DNA from: a virus
Virus record (IMG/VR): IMGVR_UViG_3300027659_001993
Span: 1-22,846 of that record
Strand: one strand, 5' to 3'
Length of the DNA stretch: 22,846 bases
In this document: positions 8,647-14,925 of the stretch, in pieces
How positions within the stretch are numbered: the stretch's first letter is position 1
How the letters are laid out: every line of letters begins with the position of its first letter
Notes under the pieces: generated by a model
Seen by the model: the letters and a program-made list of their open reading frames with translations, nothing else
What the model was told of the DNA's origin: nothing
Database searches by the model: none
Translations under genes and position numbers: made by a program

Positions 8647-10416
8647 TTATCCTCTGGTTACGACTCGTGCCCCTGCTTTACCAGATGCGGTAAGGCTTGA
8701 AAGAATTGTTTGAATATCTGGTGCTTCTTCCTGTGGTGGAAGAGCGCCTCCTACTGGCGAGGCTTCGGGAGCAGGGGACGTTTGCTCAACCATCTGTGCC
8801 TGACCAGCAGGAGGAACCTGTGGTTGTGCAGGAGCAGGTGCTGGCGCAAATACCTCAGCAATTGCTTCCTCTATTGTCGTCCCTTTTTGTCTTAGTTTAA
8901 TTACGTTTGCAATTTTCTTTACAATGTCACTTGGGTCTTGACCCTGTGCTGCCATACCAGGAATTGCCTGGCTGTATGCTTGAATTGAAGATAACAACGA
9001 TTGACGCATATTTTCAATTTCAATCTTTTCTTGTTCTTGTCCAACGTTAACAGAGAATGGCATTTCACGCATAGCCATATCTTTGGAGATAAGTCCGCCA
9101 CCCAATGCCTGTAGCATAAAGATTAATCCCTGGGCAGGATTTAAACCTGCAAGCATTCCATATCGAACATCGGCTGAGTAGTCGCCCTTGATGTCTCTTG
9201 ATGGTTCGTAGGTAATCTCATATGGAGAGCCAGAATCTACGCCACGTATAGTTTTGGAGCCAGGGAATACTTTTTCGTCCACCTCAAAACAGATACTGAT
9301 TACTTCACGAAGGGCTGATGCAAAGATTGCTTGTGCTGATTTAATCTGTGTATCAAATGCACCCATCAAAGCCTGTACGCCCTGACCAGTTACAATTGAA
9401 GCATCAATGTTTCCTGTACGAGATTCAGGATAACGTGAGCCTACACGAAGTTCTTGATTTAATATTGTTTGTTCTGTGAATGCACCTTGTGGAAGAGTAA
9501 GTTCTACACGACGTACACCTGCTGGATTGGCTGTGCGGATAATCGCATCGCCACCAAGTTGTAATTCATTTACATCGCTAGGAAGTACAATTGGAGACTG
9601 TACAGATTTCTCTGCTGCTTCCATTGCAAGCATAGCAAAACGATTGCGAAGCAATTGAATACCAAGAACATCATCAAACTGTCCACGAATATCATCATCA
9701 ACATTTGGTCTCTTGGCAACCACAATCATTAATTTGTTGATTGGGTTTTTGGCTTTTGATAAAACTAAATTATCACGACGTGGTACGTAAATAACTGATT
9801 GGTCTTTATCGTAGTAACGTATAATCTCAATCAATCCATTTAGGTCTTGGTCATAACCCATAGGTCCAAGCAGTTGGCGCTCATACTCTGGGAACTGTGC
9901 GGTCAATTCACCTAATGTTAGAGAATATAACTTAGCAAATGCAATGCAGCGCCCATAGCGGTCAAATTCGGGATAAGCCATCCTAGAGTTTTCTATGCGG
10001 ATGCGAGGCATTTGGTTTTCTTCGTCGAGTTCAATTACGAACGCAGCGAAACCATAAGTTATATATCTATCTGCTCCTGAGTACATTTGTACCGCAAGGT
10101 CAGAATGGTTAAAATAATTAGAAGCAATGCGAGTGCGCTTATCAGCAAAAGCACGGGCACGGTCAGAAACAGAATTCGCCGCAGAACAGTTGACTGCTGG
10201 CAGTGGTGCCATAACCTCGGAAAGGTCCCTAGCAACAATATCAATAAAATTTGCAACGACATTTACATCTACGCCCTCTGGGAAAAAGTCAGGATAAACG
10301 TCGGCAATCTTGCCTTGACGTACAGCAAGTACATCTCCAGCACGAGCATCACGCTCTGCAGCACGGAACTTGAGTGACTCAACTCGTGCAGCAATTTGTC
10401 TAATGTCTAAAGCCAT
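8647..10416 (-). CDS. Portal protein
   Basis: A 589-residue protein next to the terminase, with the length and composition of a dodecameric phage portal. Portals form the ring at the head vertex through which DNA is packaged and ejected. Residues 1-400 carry the typical mixed alpha/beta body. The segments ADRYITYGFAAFVIELDEEN and the following RIENSRMAYPEFDRYGR look like portal wing regions. Residues about 320-380 contain the helical segment with SIVTGQGVQALMGAFD. The tail, from about residue 520, is rich in Pro, Gln and Ala and is probably disordered. It starts 7 bases after the terminase stop, so the two are co-transcribed. The call rests on context and general pattern rather than on a diagnostic motif. 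Confidence 0.8.
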   Translation of the reverse strand: MALDIRQIAARVESLKFRAAERDARAGDVLAVRQGKIADVYPDFFPEGVDVNVVANFIDIVARDLSEVMAPLPAVNCSAANSVSDRARAFADKRTRIASNYFNHSDLAVQMYSGADRYITYGFAAFVIELDEENQMPRIRIENSRMAYPEFDRYGRCIAFAKLYSLTLGELTAQFPEYERQLLGPMGYDQDLNGLIEIIRYYDKDQSVIYVPRRDNLVLSKAKNPINKLMIVVAKRPNVDDDIRGQFDDVLGIQLLRNRFAMLAMEAAEKSVQSPIVLPSDVNELQLGGDAIIRTANPAGVRRVELTLPQGAFTEQTILNQELRVGSRYPESRTGNIDASIVTGQGVQALMGAFDTQIKSAQAIFASALREVISICFEVDEKVFPGSKTIRGVDSGSPYEITYEPSRDIKGDYSADVRYGMLAGLNPAQGLIFMLQALGGGLISKDMAMREMPFSVNVGQEQEKIEIENMRQSLLSSIQAYSQAIPGMAAQGQDPSDIVKKIANVIKLRQKGTTIEEAIAEVFAPAPAPAQPQVPPAGQAQMVEQTSPAPEASPVGGALPPQEEAPDIQTILSSLTASGKAGARVVTRG

Positions 10417-10423
10417 TTATTTC

Positions 10424-12292
10424 CTAACTGTATGTTTCAGCCCATTGTTCTGCGAAGGCTTCATTTAAGTCGATTGAGTGTCTTTGTTGTCTTTGTGCTT
10501 TAGTCGCCCAACGATTATTAGCGAACTTGGAAGCGGTTGAAGTTTGTTGCATTAATTCTCTTACCCTGATAATAGCAAACCACAGAGCCATCACGGTATC
10601 TGTAGGGTTTCTAGTATCTGGCTTCCAAGTAATTAATTGTTGAACTAATGTCTTAAGACCTTCAGAGCCTTCGTTGGAAGGAAGTTCAATGATGTTGTTA
10701 TCTTGAAACCGTGAGTCACGGGTATTACCAAACAGCATAGCCATAGAGGCCACACCGAAAGATGCGTCCCACTTATTCTTACCAGTAAAGTGTGAGTTGA
10801 GTTGGCAACCGTATTGGCCTAGCCAGTTTCTCAAATCATCATCTAAGGCGTAAGCCTTCTGGTGTGCGTTGATTTCAATTCTTATCTCTTGGGGTTTGTA
10901 CTTGATAACCCACTCTTCGATAAGGTCTCTGATTCTTTGTGGAGTAGTGTCAGTCATATTGACACAATCCAAAATATAAATTTTTCCGTCAGAGCGATTG
11001 TAAGTAATTGCTACCGCTCCTGTGGCTCCTGCCATCGCTGGGTCGAGGCCAATAACTGTATATGCAGATTCAATATGCTTCGGATGTCCTGGTACTCCAG
11101 GCTTGAGAGGTCCTCGTTTTCGCATTCCATTGACGCTACCTGCGATACAGGTCGGCGAAAATATGGAGTTCTCGATAACATCTTCTTGTTGATATACCAT
11201 CGCCCAAACCGAGGGCGTAACTTCTGAACGCCTTGTGAATAAGGCTGGTCCATCCCACTTTGCATATAATCCATCTTCGCCTGGTTCATCAATTTCAATT
11301 TCTGGTCTATCGGTTTTTGGCCAAAGCGTTTTCCATTTTTCTGGCTTCTCATCAAACTCTAAAACTGCAGGACAAGCAAAGTAGGTAAATGGAGATTTAC
11401 CACCTGTCCATTGCGAGCCGTCCCTTAGCATTTTATATAAATCTATTGGGGCAACACGGGTTCCTACTATAAGCAGTTTTCCGTGTCGTCCCAAACGGGT
11501 GATGACTTCTTTTTGAAGCCATTCAATTTGCTTCTCCCATTCGTGGGCATTTGCATTCATCACCACATCGTCTAAGATGATTAAGTCAGCACGGGCTCCA
11601 TAAATCTGGGAGCCAATACCTAAGGCTTGAACCGTAGGGTCCTTCTCGCCAGAGTCACGTCCTGTGCCTAGATAAATCATATCTGCTGACCATTGGGTAG
11701 CGTCAGACTTGTATCCACCATTAGGACCAAATGCGGTATGTAACTTGGTAAAGTTTGGGTGGGTCAACCTATCCTTGATTTGTCCCAAAAATTTTCGAGC
11801 CATACTCTGAGTTTTAGAAACTATGATAACTCGTGAGTTAGGATTGGTTACGATTTTCCAAGTTACATAATTTGAGGTTATGGTTGTGGACTTGGCGTGC
11901 TCAGGTGGCACATTGATTAGGATGCGCTTGTCTGAGGCTTTTTCGTAAATCATTGAGGGGTGAATCCAAGATGGGTCCTTGCCCTCTATCAACTCAATCC
12001 AGTTGCGTTGGTGAGGAAAAATCTGGCTATCTAAAAATTGATTACAGAATTCCTCGTAGGTGATGTCCTTGAGGTTGGCTAGGTCGGCCTTGAAGCCCTT
12101 ACCCGCTAGGCGGGCCTTGTCAGATGCTTCCTTGAACTCTGGGTTCTGCATCGACCATTGGCGGAAGGTGACATCGTTTCGTCCCACCGCTGACATAGCG
12201 TTAGTAATTGTGGAGCCTTGCTCCAGTAGGGCTAGAACTTTCTTCTGAGCCTCGCCCTTTGGGATATTTTGTACCCCTGGTTTTCTGCCCAT
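10424..12292 (-). CDS. terL: Terminase large subunit with N-terminal helix-turn-helix
   Basis: A DNA-packaging motor of 622 residues. The ATPase domain has a Walker-A-like PPEHAKST at residues 129-136, a Walker B LIILDD at 237-242 (Asp241/Asp242) and a coupling motif LLIVGTR at 273-279. The C-terminal RNase H-like nuclease shows its first acidic residue at Asp417 in GLDPAMAG, then EIRIEIN and a late Asp in NPTDTVMALW. Residues 13-60 resemble a small helix-turn-helix of the kind found in small terminase subunits (SAVGRNDVTFRQW), and no separate small subunit is visible, so the recognition function may be fused here. It is the first gene of the leftward virion operon, starting at the edge of the divergent intergenic region. 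Confidence 0.95.
   Translation of the reverse strand: MGRKPGVQNIPKGEAQKKVLALLEQGSTITNAMSAVGRNDVTFRQWSMQNPEFKEASDKARLAGKGFKADLANLKDITYEEFCNQFLDSQIFPHQRNWIELIEGKDPSWIHPSMIYEKASDKRILINVPPEHAKSTTITSNYVTWKIVTNPNSRVIIVSKTQSMARKFLGQIKDRLTHPNFTKLHTAFGPNGGYKSDATQWSADMIYLGTGRDSGEKDPTVQALGIGSQIYGARADLIILDDVVMNANAHEWEKQIEWLQKEVITRLGRHGKLLIVGTRVAPIDLYKMLRDGSQWTGGKSPFTYFACPAVLEFDEKPEKWKTLWPKTDRPEIEIDEPGEDGLYAKWDGPALFTRRSEVTPSVWAMVYQQEDVIENSIFSPTCIAGSVNGMRKRGPLKPGVPGHPKHIESAYTVIGLDPAMAGATGAVAITYNRSDGKIYILDCVNMTDTTPQRIRDLIEEWVIKYKPQEIRIEINAHQKAYALDDDLRNWLGQYGCQLNSHFTGKNKWDASFGVASMAMLFGNTRDSRFQDNNIIELPSNEGSEGLKTLVQQLITWKPDTRNPTDTVMALWFAIIRVRELMQQTSTASKFANNRWATKAQRQQRHSIDLNEAFAEQWAETYS
10640..10649. promoter_or_regulatory. 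GTCTTAAGAC palindrome inside the terminase gene
   Basis: The second full palindrome in the left part, in the 3' region of terL. Confidence 0.4.
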
Positions 12293-12387
12293 TAAGTTGC
12301 CCTCTGTGTCCCTTTTAAATCGGTATAATAACGGTCCCTAAAAACGGTAGACCTCTGCTATTAATTATATTATTATTATATATATTA

Positions 12388-12419
12388 GGAGTTGCCGTAG
12401 AGCAAACGGAGGCAACTCC
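12388..12419. repeat. 9-bp inverted repeat with 14-base loop
   Basis: GGAGTTGCC (12388-12396) pairs perfectly with GGCAACTCC (12411-12419). It is the most GC-rich stem in an AT-rich tract and is followed on neither strand by a T-run, so it is not a standard terminator. It could be a structural element of a replication origin or a protein-binding site. Confidence 0.6.
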
Positions 12420-12422
12420 GTT

Positions 12423-12443
12423 AAGATAATATATTATTATCTT
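12423..12443. repeat. 9-bp inverted repeat with 3-base loop
   Basis: AAGATAATA (12423-12431) is followed, after TAT, by its perfect inverse TATTATCTT (12435-12443). It sits just 3 bases after the previous inverted repeat, so the two form a tandem pair of hairpins or palindromic binding sites at the edge of the AT-rich tract. Confidence 0.55.
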
Positions 12444-12633
12444 TACATATATAGATAACCTGTTTTTTTCTTAAAACCGAACAGATAATCCTAATAATTT
12501 TTTATAATGTCCGAATTATACATATATTAGGGCGAATATAACAGAAAAATTTAGGGTAAGTATATATATATAATACTACGCAAATTAAATAACCCTAGGG
12601 TCAAATGCCAGTCCTGAAGGACTTGGGAAAGTC

Positions 12634-12668
12634 TAACCCTTTACTTGAGGTTTAGGGTTATCTTTTTT
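12634..12668 (+). terminator. Possible intrinsic terminator facing right
   Basis: TAACCCT (12634-12640) can pair with AGGGTTA (12654-12660), and the stem is followed at once by TCTTTTTT on the plus strand. The 7-bp stem is weak, with a 13-base loop. It could stop rightward transcription that enters from upstream, or act as an attenuator if a promoter lies in the AT-rich tract. A full GTCTTAAGAC palindrome follows directly at 12669-12678. Confidence 0.35.
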
Positions 12669-12678
12669 GTCTTAAGAC
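12669..12678. promoter_or_regulatory. GTCTTAAGAC palindrome
   Basis: A perfect 10-base copy of the dispersed palindrome lies in the divergent control region, directly after a possible terminator. It is the only full copy on the terminase side of the rightward genes, so it could serve as an operator for both directions. Confidence 0.5.
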
Positions 12679-12771
12679 TTATTAAAAGGAATTTACCAAG
12701 GGATAAAATAAATTTATTTGGATTGATTTAAGGTTGGACTATCCCCCCTTCCAATTCTGCGGGGTCATTAA

Positions 12772-12781
12772 TTGTCGACAA
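12772..12781. promoter_or_regulatory. TTGTCGACAA palindrome, operator-like
   Basis: A perfect 10-base palindrome, extended to AATT on either side with one base offset, lies about 135 bases before the first rightward gene. A TTGACA hexamer follows at 12783-12788, but I do not see a matching -10 box at the usual distance. Palindromes of this size near promoters are usually repressor sites; this is inference. Confidence 0.35.
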
Positions 12782-12860
12782 ATTGACATTATCTCTCAGA
12801 TAATTCTCAGGTAGAATTCACCTGTTGTTCACCTGTAGAATTGGTCAATTGGTCAGTTAT

Positions 12861-12873
12861 CCGATACTATCGG
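12861..12873. promoter_or_regulatory. CCGATACTATCGG palindrome, operator-like
   Basis: CCGATA and TATCGG form a perfect 6+1+6 palindrome about 45 bases before the SprT-like gene. The GATACT within it (12863-12868), with TTGGTC at 12841-12846 (16-base spacing), could serve as a weak -10/-35 pair. In that case the palindrome would overlap the promoter like an operator. Both readings are tentative. Confidence 0.35.
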
Positions 12874-12881
12874 CTTATTAA

Positions 12882-12917
12882 GAGGGAAATTCCTTCTTAA
12901 GACAGGAGAAAAAGAAA
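12882..12917 (+). promoter_or_regulatory. Composite start-associated element 1 (palindrome, CTTAAGAC, RBS)
   Basis: An inverted repeat, GAGGGAA-A-TTCCTTC (12882-12896, one G-T wobble), runs directly into CTTAAGAC (12896-12903), then AGGAGAAAA as ribosome binding site, with ATG at 12918. The same order recurs before the next two rightward genes, which makes a functional unit likely. Similarity in layout to the start-associated sequences of certain mycobacteriophages is from general knowledge; the sequence is different. Confidence 0.65.
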
Positions 12918-13604
12918 ATGAAAACAGCAACAAAAAAGGCAACAAAAGCAAAAACCGCTGGAGATATTTTCCAAGCACCAAAAACTGAAAACCTTTCAGT
13001 TATTGTAAAAGCACTTGAAGAGGCTCACTCTTTAATCCAAAAAGAAACAGGAGCACCAAGGGCGGTTATTTCAATTGGACGCTCTTCAAAAGTCCACGGC
13101 TCTTTCACGCCTTGGACACCTTGGAAAGCAGAGGGCGAAAATTTCCACGAAATCTTTATTTCTGCCTCCTCTTTCGATAGGGGAGCAGAGGCAATCCTTG
13201 GAACTCTTTTACACGAAACCGCCCACTCTTTGGATTTGAAAGCGGGAAGAAATGGCGTCAGCCAAGAGGGCTATCACAATAAAACTTTCAAGGCCACCGC
13301 AGAAAGTCTTGGCCTAGAAATTGAGCAGGCAAAAAGAATTGGCTGGTCAACAACAAAAGTCCCAACATCTTGCATCAAAAGATGGGAAGAGGCCTTTGGA
13401 ATTATTGCAGAGGCTTTAAAGTTGGTGGCGGTCAATGACAGCGAAAAGCCAAAAGGCAGAAACAAAAACAACAAGGTGGCAATCTGCCAATGCGGAGAGA
13501 AAATCCGCTTAAGTCTTAAGACATACAATCTCACCCGCCCAGTTTGCCAAAACTGCGACAGTGAATTCAAACTAGAGGACGAGGAGGGAAACGGGGACGA
13601 ATAG
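12918..13604 (+). CDS. SprT-like zinc metalloprotease
   Basis: A 228-residue protein with the metalloprotease motif HETAH at residues 99-103 and a likely third zinc ligand, His120, in EGYHNKTF, the arrangement of SprT/Spartan-like domains. A C-terminal zinc ribbon follows: CQCG near residue 193 and CQNC near 216. Residues 1-14 are a Lys/Ala/Thr-rich basic leader that may contact DNA. Spartan relatives cleave DNA-protein crosslinks, while bacterial and phage SprT roles are less clear. It is the first gene of the rightward operon, with a strong AGGAGAAAA site and a composite start-associated element directly upstream. It contains CTTAAG twice in tandem (13508 and 13515), encoding part of the zinc-ribbon region. 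Confidence 0.85.
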   Translation: MKTATKKATKAKTAGDIFQAPKTENLSVIVKALEEAHSLIQKETGAPRAVISIGRSSKVHGSFTPWTPWKAEGENFHEIFISASSFDRGAEAILGTLLHETAHSLDLKAGRNGVSQEGYHNKTFKATAESLGLEIEQAKRIGWSTTKVPTSCIKRWEEAFGIIAEALKLVAVNDSEKPKGRNKNNKVAICQCGEKIRLSLKTYNLTRPVCQNCDSEFKLEDEEGNGDE

Positions 13605-13726
13605 TCCCCCTGTCCTATTGACAACAGCCCGCCAAGGTGGAAAAATCTGAGGTGCAAATCCTCAGACGGGCGCAGGGTTAGGGAGAAATTCTCCCCGACT
13701 TAAGACAGAAAAGACAGGGGCAAAAA
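13605..13726 (+). promoter_or_regulatory. Structured leader with tRNA-like arm and composite element 2
   Basis: GCCCG (13627-13631) pairs with CGGGC (13667-13671) and encloses a perfect 7-bp hairpin, TCTGAGG/CCTCAGA (13646-13652 and 13660-13666), with the 7-base loop TGCAAAT. The hairpin abuts the closing stem as a T-arm abuts an acceptor stem, but the D and anticodon arms are absent, so this is not a tRNA. The palindrome GGGAGAA-A-TTCTCCC (13681-13695), CTTAAGAC (13699-13706) and a GACAGGGG ribosome site before ATG 13727 follow. Confidence 0.5.
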
Positions 13727-13996
13727 ATGGCTACAAAATATAAGCACAGCGTCGAGATAGTTCACGAAGGGCACAGCGGAGTGATGGAGTTCAAATTCAC
13801 AGCCGACGAGAACACCGACCCTTCAAAAATCTTTGACCAATTCGTTGGTGAGTTAAGTATCATAATCCACGACGTCGAGGAATTAGAGTTTGAGGATTGC
13901 GACGGGTGCTGTGATGAATTTGACGTGGAGGAATTAATTGAGGACGAAAACGCAGGGCTTAAGTTTTGCAAACTTTGCAGAGAGGAAAACAAATAA
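13727..13996 (+). CDS. Acidic zinc-binding-like protein, 89 aa
   Basis: An 89-residue protein. Residues 1-50 have an alternating hydrophobic pattern fitting a small beta/alpha domain. Residues 55-89 are very acidic and hold CDGCC followed by CKLC near the end, a CxxC...CxxC pair that probably binds zinc. I do not recognise the family. It is preceded by a structured leader and a full composite start-associated element, and it carries CTTAAG in its own 3' end (13968). It may be a small DNA- or protein-binding adaptor; that is inference from the Cys pairs only. Confidence 0.75.
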   Translation: MATKYKHSVEIVHEGHSGVMEFKFTADENTDPSKIFDQFVGELSIIIHDVEELEFEDCDGCCDEFDVEELIEDENAGLKFCKLCREENK

Positions 13997-14111
13997 CGTC
14001 TTAAGACATAAAGCCCCTCACCCTTAACCAGAGGGCGCAGGTTCACGACCTAGCGGGGCACGGGTTGGAGGGAAATTCCTTCCGACTTAAGACATAACGA
14101 CAGGAGAAAAA
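13997..14111 (+). promoter_or_regulatory. Second structured leader and composite element 3
   Basis: It opens with GTCTTAAGAC (13998-14007). GCCCC (14013-14017) pairs with GGGGC (14055-14059) and encloses two small hairpins, CCCT/AGGG (14021-14024 and 14032-14035) and AGGT/ACCT (14039-14042 and 14048-14051), the latter with a TTCACGA-like loop. This again gives a reduced cloverleaf look. The palindrome GGAGGGAA-A-TTCCTTCC (14067-14083), CTTAAGAC (14086-14093) and GACAGGAGAAAA before ATG 14112 follow. The layout parallels 13605-13726. Confidence 0.5.
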
Positions 14112-14357
14112 ATGCTGGTAAGAATAGCAACGACGAACGACGCAAGCGGAAACCCTCGACGGGGCTGGTTAAGATTAACCGCAGGCGGTCAGGTTATAGG
14201 CTGGACAGAAGAGGGCTACCTTGGACGTGGTGCAATCGAAGGCTACGACGACGGCGAGAGCCCTACAATTTACGTTAAGCCTTCAGAGTATAAGCGTTTC
14301 AAAAAATGGGGCGAAACAATTCAAGAGAACTTTACAAAGGAGGAGTTAAATGTCTAA
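14112..14357 (+). CDS. Small phage protein, 81 aa, unknown
   Basis: An 81-residue protein starting MLVRIATTNDASGNPRRGW, with a strong GACAGGAGAAAA site 4 bases before the start. The body looks beta-rich (Gly/Tyr/Trp at turns), and the segment TIYVKPSEYKRFKKWG precedes a charged helix. I know no function; the pattern is of a short soluble accessory protein. Its end overlaps the next gene by 8 bases, and the AGGAGT of its own last codons serves as ribosome site for that gene. Confidence 0.8.
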   Translation: MLVRIATTNDASGNPRRGWLRLTAGGQVIGWTEEGYLGRGAIEGYDDGESPTIYVKPSEYKRFKKWGETIQENFTKEELNV

Positions 14358-14526
14358 CGACTTAAGACATAAAAGCAAAACCTATTACCAAGTTAGAAAG
14401 GTGGTGCGCCTCGTATTTTGGGGCGCATTACTGGCGGGCGTCTATTATATAGCGACCCATTTAAATTGGGTTGGAGATGGATACTGCTGGGGAACAATGG
14501 AGAAGTGCTACTTAGGGGGTAAGTAA
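14350..14526 (+). CDS. Small membrane protein, 58 aa
   Basis: A 58-residue protein starting MSNDLRHKSKTYYQVRK, with a single hydrophobic segment at about residues 18-36 (VVRLVFWGALLAGVYYIA), then a short polar tail with two Cys. The basic N-terminus suggests the N-terminus stays in the cytoplasm. The start overlaps the upstream gene by 8 bases and sits 5 bases after AGGAG, and the stop overlaps the next ATG (TAATG). Codons 4-7 are the dispersed element itself (GACTTAAGACAT). Holin-like or superinfection-exclusion roles are possible for a one-span phage protein, but nothing here decides. Confidence 0.65.
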   Translation: MSNDLRHKSKTYYQVRKVVRLVFWGALLAGVYYIATHLNWVGDGYCWGTMEKCYLGGK

Positions 14527-14624
14527 TGGTTGACGACTTAAGACATAAAGATAAAGAAGTGCAATTAGTTGTTTGCGGTGATTGTCTTTATCCAATTAGT
14601 ATTTGTAAGGGTTGTGCGTCTTAA
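14526..14624 (+). CDS. Cys-pair mini-protein, 32 aa
   Basis: A 32-residue peptide starting MVDDLRHKDKEV, with CGDC at residues 17-20 and CKGC at residues 27-30, enough for one zinc knuckle. The start overlaps the upstream stop (TAATG). The N-terminal DLRHK repeats that of the preceding gene because both contain GACTTAAGACATAAA as coding sequence, and the stop codon TAA lies inside a GTCTTAAGAC copy (14618-14627). Function unknown; confidence is moderate because of the small size. Confidence 0.5.
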   Translation: MVDDLRHKDKEVQLVVCGDCLYPISICKGCAS

Positions 14625-14627
14625 GAC
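14618..14627. promoter_or_regulatory. GTCTTAAGAC palindrome over a stop codon
   Basis: A full 10-base palindrome that contains the TAA stop of the 32-residue gene and lies 28 bases upstream of the strong promoter at 14656. Confidence 0.5.
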
Positions 14628-14655
14628 GTGAGGCGAACAACACAAACAAGTTGGC

Positions 14656-14683
14656 TTGACACAATAGACAGTTGTGTTATAGT
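14656..14683 (+). promoter_or_regulatory. Strong sigma-70-type promoter with internal operator-like repeat
   Basis: TTGACA (14656-14661, a full -35 match) is followed after 16 bases by TATAGT (14678-14683, 5 of 6 to the -10 consensus). The inverted repeat ACACAA (14659-14664) with TTGTGT (14672-14677) fills the spacer, placing a possible repressor site exactly over the promoter. It lies 30 bases before the gene at 14713 and is the best promoter in the window, probably driving the rest of the rightward operon. Confidence 0.65.
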
Positions 14684-14712
14684 TCTACTAAGCAACAGAC
14701 AGGAGAAAACAA

Positions 14713-14925
14713 ATGGCACTATTGACAAATACAGGTGAAGGAAGATGGGAGACCCACGACGGGAAGTATTATTTGTATGGCGAATATACAGATAGAAACT
14801 CACGAGTGCGTTATTCAATCGGAAAACACACACCTCAAGGTGATGAGCATATACAAGATGTGCTAGGGCTACGACAAGCACGAGCATTCTTGCAGGACTT
14901 ACTACTTAAGACAGGAGAAAACTAA
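14713..14925 (+). CDS. Small phage protein, 70 aa, unknown
   Basis: A 70-residue protein with a GACAGGAGAAAAC ribosome site ending 4 bases before ATG. Residues 1-40 look beta-rich (repeated Tyr, Gly and Arg), and residues 45-65 form a helix. The tail LLLKTGEN is encoded by the dispersed start-associated sequence (14899-14918) that also supplies the ribosome site for the next gene, so the last residues reflect the signal rather than protein function. The first gene after the strong promoter at 14656. No family recognised. Confidence 0.75.
   Translation: MALLTNTGEGRWETHDGKYYLYGEYTDRNSRVRYSIGKHTPQGDEHIQDVLGLRQARAFLQDLLLKTGEN
14899..14918 (+). repeat. 20-base start-associated repeat, copy 1
   Basis: TTACTACTTAAGACAGGAGA occurs identically here, at 15304-15323 and at 16443-16462, each time ending in the ribosome site of the next gene. 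This copy overlaps the last codons of the 70-residue gene. Confidence 0.8.

Larger units (their letters stand above)
12293..12917. other. Divergent intergenic region, control region and origin candidate
   Basis: These 625 bases have no gene on either strand and separate the leftward virion operon from the rightward small-gene operon. The segment 12356-12590 is very AT-rich, with TATATA tracts. Inverted repeats lie at 12388-12419, 12423-12443, 12610-12623, 12634-12660, 12772-12781 and 12861-12873. TTAGGG-like words occur at about 12527, 12551, 12590, 12634 and 12652 in both orientations. The part nearest the rightward operon has short direct repeats: TTCACCTGT at 12817-12825 and 12828-12836, and TTGGTCA at 12841-12847 and 12849-12855. 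Divergent promoters must lie here. Replication-origin function is inference from AT-richness and repeats. Confidence 0.55.

Noticed and set aside
11011-11355. A 114-residue minus-strand frame inside the terminase
   Set aside because: It lies wholly within terL in another frame, and terL has continuous domain motifs across it.
12527-12660. Telomere repeats of a linear replicon
   Set aside because: TTAGGG-like words are few, non-tandem and in both orientations, inside a continuous phage region.
12783-12817. A promoter built from TTGACA at 12783 and TAGAAT at 12812
   Set aside because: The 23-base spacing is too long for a sigma-70-type promoter.
13274-13657. A 127-residue minus-strand frame opposite the SprT-like gene
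   Set aside because: It is antisense to the HETAH protein, has low-complexity Ser/Leu content typical of a shadow frame, and has no ribosome site.
13627-13671. A tRNA gene in the leader before 13727
   Set aside because: Only a T-arm-like hairpin and a 5-bp closing stem are present; there are no D or anticodon arms, the length is 45 bases, and the loop has G in place of the invariant T55.
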